Assembly: GCA_963169105.1 (NCBI GenBank)
Contig: OY720639.1
Span: 53,735,848-53,799,847 of the forward strand
DNA from: Ceriagrion tenellum
Lineage: Eukaryota; Arthropoda; Insecta; Odonata; Coenagrionidae
Length of the DNA stretch: 64,000 nucleotides
Reading direction: 5' to 3'
A model generated the notes under the pieces. It saw nothing but the letters and a program-made list of their open reading frames with translations, ran no database searches and was not told where the DNA came from. Shown here piece after piece: positions 10,701-19,361 of this stretch (within the stretch, counting starts at the first letter, position 1; each line of letters starts with the position of its first letter). A program made the position numbers and the translations under genes.

Positions 10701-13700
10701 CTTGTGCAGTGACGTGTGTTGCTTGCAATGTCACTGGCTGTATCATATTTTGTAAAAGAACAAACTGGAAAATGTATTAATGCTCCATTTTACAGGTATT
10801 CAAAGAGAGAGGCGAACAGTTAGCAATAGAATATGGAATTAAGTTTATGGAGACTTCAGCCAAGGCATCAATCAATGTTGAAGAAGCGTTTTTCACTCTT
10901 GCTCGTGACATTAAAACTAAAATGGAAAAGAAATTGGTGAGTGTTTTTTAAATATTTTGTGAGTTACATGTTTGTAAGCATATAGTTGATCAAGTGTAGT
11001 GCTTGTGTGAAAATGGTGTTATGTTTATTAGGTTTTGTATGTTTTTAGTGGTATATTACCTTGCTGAACCTTGTCCACTCCATCTCCCATTCTACTTCCA
11101 AGTACATTTTCCTCTCATACTATATATTTTTCTGCATTGTTATGGCCTTATCCTTGCTGTATATCGGTGGTTAGTGTACTTAAATGATAATAATGTGCTG
11201 TCTATATATGTTATTTCTGTGGCTGCTTTTGGAAGAAATTGAAGTTATAACAACCAGAACTTGGAAAAATTTGATAATACAGTGGAGCCCGTTTATAACG
11301 AAGTTGAGGGGGCCAGCAGTTTACTTCGTTATATCCGAACTTCGTTATATGTGGGCCCACTCTTGTGAACTTAAAATTGAACTTTGAACTATGCAAACTG
11401 CTGTAATATCGCGGCTATTATTTTATAACTTCGCACAAGAAAGGAAAAGAAGCATCTGGGTGAAAGCATTTAGGAAAAAGACTACCATCCGAATCAACCG
11501 AAAAACTGCTTTTTTTCTCCATTTCAGAGTCGCCTTTGCCAACTTCTAAAGAACGTTTTACCTGAGACGCTCAAAGGAACATACTAATTCAACTATCTTT
11601 CGCCCAGTAAAGATAGTAAACGGAGGAGGGGTTATTCTGTCGTCTCGTATGCACACATTCACGAAATTCACCTATTTACATGACGAAATTTTCACGAAAG
11701 GAAAGAGTATGTTTCCTGGAGGGTATCAATTTCCATGAGGACTATCATTTACGATTATATGAACCATACATCGTATTTTAATCATCAGCATCAAGGCTAG
11801 CTGCCGATGTGCGACATCGGTAAGCTCCATTTCAGAATTTCCTCGACTGGTGTCCCCCCTCCGGAACCTGGGTGGAATGGGAGGGTCCTCAGCATGGAAG
11901 GGGGCAGTGGGCGAGCGAATGAAGGGGAAGTGGAGGTGGGGGAACTCTGTAGAAAACAAACCCGGTGTCAATTTTTGTCTCGCCGGGCGTCCGACTCTTG
12001 GATGAGCTTTGCCTGGGTGAGGTGAGCGGAGTCCCGTCACTAGGATTGAAAACTGCCAGATTTTGCTTTATGTTTCATGGAACTACGTGGGGCATTTCAA
12101 GTCGATTCTAAGGCTTGGCAAAAAAAATATCGTTACTTTTCCGATTCAGATAACTTATGTGATTGATTTAATGCATTCGTTACGGTTTCGGCAATTAACG
12201 GTTAATCTATTGGTTAATAAGTAGTTGAAAATTAATTAATGCTAGTGAATAAAATGTAGGCTAATGGATATGCCAGTTTAAGAAGATTGCTACTGGAGAT
12301 TTCATTCTACCGTCTTTTTTAATGAATACTCGCCGGGAAAATATGTAAGCCACACAGTAGATGCATTTTTTCTGTACGCGGTATATTTCAACCCAGTAAT
12401 ACAACGATTGGTCGTATTCATAGAATATAGTGATGGGGTAAAATCTTCAGTCATATTTTCTGAGGGTAGCACTCAAAGGAATATTTTTCTTACTATGCAA
12501 TATTACATTAGTATTTCAGAAATAATCATAAGTGTGCGATTCAATTCCGAAAGGAGGAGGAGGGGATTCTGAGGGAGGGGAAAGGATTCCGAGAGGTAAA
12601 GGAGGGGAAGAAGGGACGAGGTTTGACTGAAGGGGAGTGAAACACAAAACGGGAGACCTTGCCAGACACTTTTGTTATCTACTCCCTTGATTACTCTAGT
12701 CTATCTTAACAAGGGGCCAACCAAGTATTACGTAAAACGTTTTTGGGGGAGGGGGTTGGGGTCATCTTACATTCGCTTAAGAAGAGGGGGGACAAGTTGA
12801 AACATTATACTAGAATTGAGAAAAAAGGGTGACTCAACGTTGCTTGAGAGGCAGTGGATGGAGTTCCTCAGGGGGAAGTAAATTTGTCATGACATGATTC
12901 GCCTCCATAGTGTCGGAAAATAGTTAGATTTTTAGCAAGCAAGGGTCCACCGTTTTAACGATGCGACCTCAAAACGAGTAATGATGGATGTTCTTTACAT
13001 ATCGTATAGGAGAAGGTTGTCGCCAGAGGTTGATCAGAGGTTGATTCCTCACTAACCCAGAGGGATAAAAATTTTTCTTTCAGACCGTCTTTTGGAATGA
13101 TATCTTTCAAACCAAATAAAGAAAACCCGAAGTCATTATCTTTAATAGTTAACCCGTAGTTGAGTGATAATTAAATACAGGTAGAGTGAAAATGAGGCCT
13201 GAAACGCTCTCCTCAGCCGTCAATACAGCATCCTCAATATCCGCATATTTAGAGCAGCGGGTTTTTTTGCGATAAACTCCAAGTCACACGCTCACTGGAT
13301 TTTTCAATTTTCTCCCAATTTTTTAATATTGTTGACAAAGTACTAAGTGAACTATTGTACTCTTTTGCAACATTGGTCTTAGTCATTTTGTCGTCTATGT
13401 CCTTGAAAATTTCTAATTTAGTATTTAAACTTAACCTTTTTCTTCTTATTTTATCGCTCTCCATAGTGATCAATGCCCCAATATCATCTATACGATTGCG
13501 CAAATAAGTGTAAGGCGGCACTAGACGCAGCACCAAACCGCCAGAGACTAACCGACGAGCATGGGAGGAGCCGACGGCAGAAAAGGGGAGGGGTGACTAG
13601 CGAGAGGGGGTGGGAATTGCCCGGCGCATGGCACTATAGGGGTGGGAGTTGCCGTGTTCTTCTAGTCTGAGAAGAGGAGTTCAGGTGCTTAGGGTAGATT

Positions 13701-16700
13701 TCTGGACGAGCATTCGTGCGCATAAGTTATTGATAGAGAGAAGATTGATAAGATATTGATAGAGATATTGATAGATAGAGATAAGATTGATAGAGATAAG
13801 TTAGAGATAGAGATAGGATATTGATAGAGCTCTCGAGGTTTTAACATGAAGGTGATATTGCCATAATGTTTTGCAACAGCCAAGAAGAGGTTTAATATGT
13901 AAAGGATATCTTGCCGCGTGACTAACTTCGTTATAAGTTGGACTCATTTCAGTATGCCTTCATTAAAAGCAGGATTTATTACATGGTGAAAGGGCCTTTT
14001 TTGACGGGGAACGGCTTTCACTTCGTTAAATGCGGGACTTCGTTATAAGCGGTTTTGTTATAAGTGGGCTCCACTGTATTGGTTAATACAGAATATTCTC
14101 ATAAACCTGGGATCTATGGGTAGAAAGGTTGTCTGGATTTCTGAAATGTAACTAGAGTATTTTAGGGAACTCATTGTCATTTATGACTTTGATCACTTTC
14201 CATGATCCTGAAGGTCATTCTGATTAAAATGGTGGCTAAAATATGACAGTCATCTAAATAAAATATACTGCATGGTATGCCTGGCATGTAAAAGCAAATA
14301 TGAACTTGACAAAAAAAATCCTGCGACCAGAACAGTGGCAGTATAGTTGTAGTTTTGTAAATACAACATGATTCTATTTTTGAACCATTGGTAGCATTAT
14401 AAACAACAAATTAAAATTTTGATGAATGCCCTGAGAAGTAGAATTTATTGTGCTGAACAGAGATCAATTTATGGGCATTTCATCCTAGTGAGAGGCCATT
14501 GATATTGAACAACAATATTGTTTCAGGAATTTTCATTGAGAGTATTAATTCCATCTCATGCCCCCTTCATAGATTTACTGCTGAGCTTAATTCATTACCT
14601 AACCCCAGAACCTGAATTAGGTTTTAGTATTGCATTTATAGGGAGTGTATGCACCAATTGGAGGTTTACGCTCCTGAATATTTGAGGCCCAGGCCACTGA
14701 TGGGCAAGTGTTGCACCAATTGTGCTACTAAACCCCCCACATTACATTCCTGTCCATTCTCATGAAATAGTCTGCATTAAAGAGAGTGTACTGCAATGGT
14801 TCCATAAGTGGGCACTACTGCCCCCTTGTGGGTAGTATTTTGTCCAAGAGGGTGAAAAGAAACATAGGGGTGCTGGAGGCAGGGCACTGACCAAATGGTA
14901 CCGTGTGCATTCATGTCCTGGAATGACAAAACTATTTACCTATTGGATTTGAAATGAGTATTGATTTAGCCATAATGGTTTTAACTTTATTGTTATGATC
15001 TTCCTGATTTCAAGTTTACAGTTGGGGGTGATGGATATAGGATTGTGTTGTGATTGTGATGGCTTGAAAAATTTGGGAAACAATGGTTCACTGTACGTAG
15101 TTAAATTTAAAATCTTATAGGCTGTGTATGAAATTCCATATTACTCAGAATGCTCGATTGTCATGATAATTCCACAATAAGATTACTTGAACGCCGTGTA
15201 TTCATAGCTTGGCTACTGTCCTGTTTTGTAAGAAAAACAAAATTCACAAAATCATCTTTACTCGCTGTTTACGAATTGAATTTGAAACAACTGTGTATGA
15301 AAAAACTGTTTACAAGAGGTAAATCGTCCCTCTGCATCAAATAGTAATAAAACATTGGCACCTGCCTCTTGTATTTCATTGTTACTTCCTAATTTAATGA
15401 TCAAAGTTAAAATGTGGTAATTCAATATAGTGTTGCTGTGGGCTCGTACATGTGGACATGGTTTTCAAGTAAAATATATATGATCCAACTAGTCTGCTTT
15501 TAGAATATTAATTTTTTGCTCAGGGAAAGTGATATTATTTTTAAATAATTCAACGAAAAAGGAGAAAACAAGTACAAATTTGTTTTGACTTGCACAGTGG
15601 TGGTGGAATCCAGGTTGGTCAATTGTGACTCCATAGTACTTATGTACATATGATTCTCTCTAGAATAATGTGCAGTTACTTTAAGGATGACCAAGAAACT
15701 TGCACACGGACCCTTGCAACAAATTGTATTCAAACTGCCTATTATGCGTAAATATAATTTATGCTGTATCATTAAATTGCTTGTGCTCTTTTCCTGTTGA
15801 AATAGTCAATTCATTGAGCCATCCAAACCATCACACATTGATGAGTTTGTGGTTGCTACATTATGTTTTTAATTTCAATACTGCTAGAGTATTTTCAGCC
15901 TGATTAAGGGATGGAATGATGATTTAATTATTTCTACCTGAAAGTTTCATTTGTCAATCAAATGCTCAATAAAATGTGAATATGTTAGAATTGAAAATTG
16001 TGAGTGATATTTTGGTTCATTTTGTTATTGTTTCCTGTTCTTGAATGAGAATAGCACTAATGATTTCATCTTTTTCCCCTCTTCCCTTGCCTCTATTTTT
16101 CTTTTTCCTATCTCTCTATGCTTCCTTGGCTCTGGTGTTGGCAGAAGGTAATATTGAGTCTCTCCTTCTTTTGTTCTTTATTGTTCATTTTCTATAGTGT
16201 GTAACTCATGAATGACTATAACAACTTCTTCCAAAAGCTTTGTGTGATAGTTTCATATGTAATGCTTAAATGTCCTTCTTCTCCTTAGAACATTGCCTGT
16301 GAACCAAATTGTTGATATTTTGGTCAGTAATGTTGGCTAGCCCTGGGTTTTGTGTGCGTAAATAACTCATTGTAGGTCATCAGGGAATTGAAGTAAATTG
16401 CCTATATTGAACTGTCAGGTGATATACTTTAAGTCCATGGCCAGTGATTATTGTGCATTATGGCCTTCCGAGTTTCAATTCAGGTGCTTAAAATTTTGAT
16501 GTCAAAATTTAGCCGTCAAAGAAATGCAAGACAGTCTTTTAAATGGCATGATCATTTAATGTGAATGTTGAATGCATTTGTTTTTTGAAAGTCTTGTTTA
16601 TTTTTATTGTTGGAGTTATTTATCATTTGGAATCCTTTGAAAATAATGGTTAGTGCTGTGTAATCATGCATGAATCCTGTATTCTGTTTTTTATTTTATT

Positions 16701-18668
16701 TGGCCGGGTAACTTTTGCTATGTATGCCCATGGAATGGTAATGAATCTTTCTTGGTTCACAGATAAGTTTTCCAGTTGACGCTAGCCTTACTTGGCGTAG
16801 TATATATGTTTTAACTGCACCTCAAAAAATCTTAAGGGTTTACTCTTACTTATCCAGCAGATTCATCATCATCGGTTGTTCAATTCTAAGATTGGTTGAC
16901 TGCTGCCCTCCATCCAACACTGTCTAATGCCATGGTGGCTTTTTGTGTGTACTTTCCTATTTATGTTCTTTCATCTTTATTGGGTCTTATGTATTTATTC
17001 CTGGTTCTTCCGCTGGGAACTTTACCCTGTATTTTTCCTTCAGTTGTGTTCTTCACAGACCCGTTGTGCCCCAGGGTGTCCATTACATCTGGTTCTTCAT
17101 TTCTGTTTAGTGATCCATAGAGTCCTTTCCTTTTCTATACTTAGATAAACTTTATAAATTATTATTTTTGCCATCCATTTTATCTTCACCATCCTTCAGC
17201 ACCAGGTTTCAGAATCTCCCAGTCTTTTCTGTTTTTTTTTCCAATGGTCAATGCTTCTGATCTATTTAGTGCTTTGCTCCTCATGAACGTTTTCAAATAC
17301 TGTTTTCTTGTTGGTAATTCTCTTTTATTTGAGCTCAAAGGTCACCTTTTCTTCATAAAGACTCAATTAACTTTGGCTTTCTTCACTTGATGTTGGTTGT
17401 ATTTCTTCTGTCCCAGGTGATGGTAATAATTAATGAAGACAGGTGAAGGAATCCACTTGCTCTAATTTCACTCCTCTCAGTGAGACTACTGCATCAAGCT
17501 TCTCTCTTCCACATAAATACAAGGGTTTTTAGTATTCTTCTTATCGGTTATGTTTTTGTATCTATCTTGGAGATTGTGATCCTTCGCATTTTGTGACCTT
17601 TAAAGCTCATCGCAATTTCCTGCTATGACTGCAGTATGGTCAGAAAAGCAGAGCATGTTTATTTCTTCTCTGTTTATTTTTATACCTCTGAGTCCAGTTT
17701 CTTGTGCTTCTTTAATTGTCTTCTCCAAGGATATATTGAAAAGTGCTGAGAGATTGCATCCTTGTCATTCTTCTTTGTTATTTTAAGATTCTATTTCTCC
17801 TCTGTCTCTATATACGTTGTGATGACTTGCTTCTTGTATAGCTGGTACATAGATGATTTTTCTGTCATTATAATCCATTCCTAGTTTCTCTGCAGCCTGA
17901 ATATCTTGTTCCTCTCAGCATTGTCACTGACTTTCTCCAAGTTCAAGAATGGCCTAGTAATAATAGAGCTACTAAAAAATACCCTTAATAATAACTTAAG
18001 AGCTTTGTATCCATTACTTAATGAAATGAGCTTAAATTTATAGCTGGTGAATCCAATGCATGAAAGAAAGAACTCCAGTATCTCTCTGTAAGGTATAGTC
18101 ATATGGTTTTATCTTATGCCTTGAGGAGTTGTGTGAATTATGTACATATTCTTTTCTTGTGCCTTGGGTGTGGTTTTTTCTTATGCAGGTGTTATCACTT
18201 GATTTGTATTTGTAAGGCCCTTTATGGTATTATTTTTATCATATACCTCTATCAGTGAAGTGATTCTGCATGAAGGAGACCCTTGTGTTATTTTATTAAT
18301 GTGCCACAAAAGATTATTAGTCTTATTTGATTATCAGATGGTAATCCTTTTACTCTTGTTTATTTTTCTCTAATCTTATCTGGAAATTAGTTTCCTTTGA
18401 CTCAGCACTGTATCAATTTTAATAGTAAGTTTCACGATGCATGCTAAAAGACTGTCTTCCACTTTGGCTCATTATGCATTTTTCTGTGAACAATTGTTTA
18501 GTCATTAAAGTTGGGTGCTTTTAGTCATTTTAGAATATTACTGAATGCTCTACTGTGATGTTTTTATAGGAGGCAAGCAACCCTGGAACGAAAGGAGGCT
18601 ACCAGTTGAAAGCTACAGAACCTCAGCGTAAACCTACGAGTTGGTTGTCAAGGTGTTCCCTCCTCTGA
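1613..18668 (+). CDS. Rab8: Rab8 small GTPase, complete five-exon coding region
   Basis: Coding segments 1613-1736, 2018-2078, 4292-4496, 10796-10936 and 18570-18668 join in frame to a 209-residue Rab, close to the usual 207. All introns are GT-AG. The protein opens MAKTYDYLFKLLLIGDSGVG, the Rab8 signature, with the P-loop at 15-22. Switch I carries Thr40. WDTAGQE lies at 62-68, NKCE at 121-124 and ETSAK at 149-153. The protein ends in CSLL, a geranylgeranylation box. Rab8 is a membrane-associated GTPase that moves vesicles from the trans-Golgi and recycling endosome to the plasma membrane and cilium, using Rabin8-type exchange factors. The base-recognition motif has Glu where most Rabs have Asp (NKxD), which I recall from other insect Rab8 proteins. 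Residues 131-132 are VF, not the usual VS. Rab10 and Rab13 are excluded by the N-terminus and tail. Confidence 0.97.
1737..4291 (+). other. Rab8 introns 1 and 2
   Basis: Intron 1 is 1737-2017 and intron 2 is 2079-4291. No open reading frame of interest is present. Around 3050-3190 the minus strand has a weak tRNA B-box-like stretch (GGTTAGAATC) that could be a CpG-decayed SINE head. Nothing else is supportable. Confidence 0.5.
2018..2078 (+). CDS. Rab8: Rab8 coding exon 2
   Basis: 61 bases after acceptor TTGCAG, coding the IDFKIRTIDLDGKKIKLQIW interswitch segment. The donor GTAAGT splits the Trp62 codon after its second base. Confidence 0.95.
4292..4496 (+). CDS. Rab8: Rab8 coding exon 3
   Basis: Follows the acceptor at 4290-4291. 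It codes the DTAGQERFRTITTAYYRG switch II region and the guanine-specificity motif NKCE, ending at RQ130 in phase 0 before donor GTCAGT. This is the most diagnostic Rab segment in the gene. Confidence 0.97.
6351..6496. repeat. Foldback repeat with Penelope-like ends
   Basis: Arms 6351-6400 and 6447-6496 are inverted copies of each other, with few mismatches, around a 46 bp spacer. Both carry the core TTCTCGGGCTTCC and then GAGTGGGT..TGTTGGCC. The same core begins the repeats at 33488 and 41276. The spacer begins with a 37 bp sequence that also occurs at 5874-5910. Confidence 0.65.
6990..8226 (+). mobile_element. Degenerate non-LTR retrotransposon (LINE), 5' part
   Basis: The plus strand shows pieces of a LINE polyprotein. 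An endonuclease fragment around 7080-7190 reads LIVMGDWNAMV, matching the GDFNA motif of AP-type endonucleases. Near 7745-7930, GLRQACPVSLLLFNMYAEER matches the reverse-transcriptase QGCPLSPLLFN block, and FMDNQ stands where FADD is expected. WSIVFNGAEMWTL at 8190-8230 matches the C-terminal region. Stops and frame changes interrupt it, and the catalytic DD is lost. It resumes after the inserted minus-strand LINE, at 9801. Confidence 0.8.
8231..8252. repeat. TAA trinucleotide microsatellite, LINE 3' tail
   Basis: About seven TAA units. They form the 3' tail of the antisense LINE, next to an AATAAA signal on the minus strand. Confidence 0.8.
8682..8919. repeat. Tandem duplication inside the antisense LINE
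   Basis: A segment of about 109 bp starting TTTTTCCTCTTACTTGTCTG at 8682 is repeated almost exactly at 8811-8919 (offset 129), with about 20 bp of filler between. It lies near the 3' end of the LINE reading frame. Confidence 0.85.
9801..10215 (+). mobile_element. Degenerate LINE, 3' part of the split element
   Basis: Continues the 6990-8226 element with RREDVN, a stop, then LRVFENWVWRRMDKV, the usual C-terminal block after AETWTL. A basic region follows (RLGRERMRIGFMDRMK). The end (CTGGTAGAATACTCAAA near 10157-10175) recurs near 28297, showing a family of copies. Homologous 3' pieces also lie at 27840-28316 and 60441-60590. Confidence 0.75.
10796..10936 (+). CDS. Rab8: Rab8 coding exon 4
   Basis: 141 bases (47 codons, phase 0 at both ends) after acceptor TTTTACAG. 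It codes residues 131-177, including GIKFMETSAKASINVEEAFF with the ETSAK guanine-binding loop. The donor is GTGAGT. Confidence 0.95.
12545..12800. repeat. Purine-rich and G-run sequence inside Tigger
   Basis: 12550-12630 is nearly all purine on the plus strand, with GGAGGGG runs. Around 12747-12770, TTTTTGGGGGAGGGGGTTGGGG could form a G-quadruplex. No coding signal. Confidence 0.5.
13249..13536 (-). pseudogene. Tigger transposase N-terminal fragment (CENP-B-type DNA-binding domain)
   Basis: A 95-residue frame. Residues from about 30 form a psq/CENPB_N helix-turn-helix (RRKRLSLNTKLEIFKDID, then TNVAKEYNSSLSTLSTILKN). This family binds element ends through this domain. The frame stops at the end of the domain and the second DNA-binding domain and catalytic core are not visible. 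The first residues are probably not native. Confidence 0.7.
13728..13832. repeat. Imperfect GATA/TTGATAGA satellite tract
   Basis: About 100 bases of variant TTGATAGAGATA units inside the Tigger element, close to its right end. Confidence 0.8.
16864..17960 (-). mobile_element. Decayed LINE in antisense orientation, Rab8 intron 4
   Basis: Minus-strand translation around 17580-17680 gives GLRGIKINREEINMLCFSD followed by HTAVIAG. This corresponds to the reverse-transcriptase block GVKIN..IRYADDTAVIAE with the catalytic DD mutated. Further 3', pieces such as KLEQVDSFTCL match the block after the active site. The 3' end reads a short GAT-repeat tail near 16865. Many stops and frame changes are present. 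Confidence 0.65.
18570..18668 (+). CDS. Rab8: Rab8 coding exon 5, hypervariable tail and prenylation motif
   Basis: Follows acceptor TTTTTATAG. It codes 32 residues, EASNPGTKGGYQLK and then a basic stretch ending SWLSRCSLL. The terminal Leu predicts geranylgeranylation of Cys206, as in insect Rab8. The stop is TGA at 18666-18668. Confidence 0.95.
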   Translation, partial: EASNPGTKGGYQLKATEPQRKPTSWLSRCSLL

Positions 18669-18704
18669 CAACAACAATGGGAGCCTAAAGATCAGGGTAC
18701 CCTC

Positions 18705-19361
18705 ATGACCCCTGTGAACGTGTTCTTTCATCTCGCACGGTGCATCCCAGCAGCCTTTTGCATCGAAGGGAGCAGCACTGGTGGAGGGGGTGGTGATGGG
18801 GCTGGCTGGGGATGGACCGATCTAGGCACTCTGTTGTGTGAGATTTGGTGGTGGGTTTGGTGTATGGAGGAAGCAGTTGGTGAGTTGGCACAGATGGGGT
18901 TGGAAATGCTAGCTGTGGTAGGGGCCGAGGGTAGAAAGGCATCATTTCCTAGGAAGGAGTGGGAAGGGGCCACCAGAGCCTGCAAGGTTGCCACTCGCCA
19001 AGCTGATGGATGCTTGGAGTCAAATGCAGGAGATAAGAGTGTCTCTCTGATTAGGAATGGCACAGTTCACGGCTTGTGTCCCATGCCCGTCGTCAGCACT
19101 GCCACTCGAGAGCTCCAGTTCCCTGACTCGCGCAACCCATGTTTTGAAGAGTCTTTGGCTTCTTTCTCAGCTTCCAGTTGCAACTGGAATTGGGTCTTGA
19201 TCAAGATGGGGAAACTCTTGCCAGATTGTTTGGTCTGCTCACTCTTGTTCTTTGAAACGAATGGCTTTCTCCCCTTGCTGTGCAATGACCAACCTGCGAG
19301 GGACTGCAAGCAGTACTCCATTGAGGGAAGTTACAGCTGTGATTATGAATGTTGTGGGTGA
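18705..19361 (+). CDS. Unexplained 218-codon open frame just after the Rab8 stop
   Basis: Starts 36 bases after the Rab8 stop codon and runs 218 codons from an ATG, the longest frame in the window. The predicted product has a Gly run near residues 25-30, a Trp-rich stretch (EIWWWVWCMEE) and several Cys in the last third. I do not recognise any domain. The region is also open on the minus strand (111 and 84 codons), so low stop density from higher GC content is an adequate explanation. Translation downstream of the Rab8 stop would need a separate transcript or an unusual mechanism. Probably noncoding 3' UTR. Confidence 0.15.
   Translation: MTPVNVFFHLARCIPAAFCIEGSSTGGGGGDGAGWGWTDLGTLLCEIWWWVWCMEEAVGELAQMGLEMLAVVGAEGRKASFPRKEWEGATRACKVATRQADGCLESNAGDKSVSLIRNGTVHGLCPMPVVSTATRELQFPDSRNPCFEESLASFSASSCNWNWVLIKMGKLLPDCLVCSLLFFETNGFLPLLCNDQPARDCKQYSIEGSYSCDYECCG

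Larger units (their letters stand above)
4497..10795 (+). other. Rab8 intron 3 with inserted retroelements
   Basis: A 6.3 kb intron. From 4500 to 5870 it is unremarkable AT-rich DNA. The rest holds a foldback Penelope-type repeat (6351-6496), a sense-strand LINE split by an antisense LINE (about 6990-10215), and AT-rich sequence up to the exon 4 acceptor. Confidence 0.6.
11280..14076 (-). mobile_element. Tigger/pogo-type DNA transposon, degenerate
   Basis: Inverted ends CAGTGGAGCCC (11280) and GGGCTCCACTG (to 14076) are each flanked by a TA target duplication. Behind them, both ends have TTATAACGAAG-like repeats. The transposase is on the minus strand. Residues coded at about 13249-13460 (KRLSLNTKLEIFKDIDDKMT..NVAKEYNSSLSTLS) match the CENP-B/pogo N-terminal helix-turn-helix. 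I could not see a DDE catalytic domain in the remaining 2 kb, so the copy is inactive. It sits in Rab8 intron 4, antisense to the gene. Confidence 0.85.
10937..18569 (+). other. Rab8 intron 4 with Tigger element and antisense LINE
   Basis: A 7.6 kb intron. It contains a complete-ended Tigger/pogo element (11280-14076) and an antisense LINE remnant (about 16865-17960). Sequence at 14080-16860 is AT-rich with no recognisable gene. A strong pyrimidine tract with CAG-AAG-GTAAT at 16141-16152 is treated under the findings. Confidence 0.6.
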
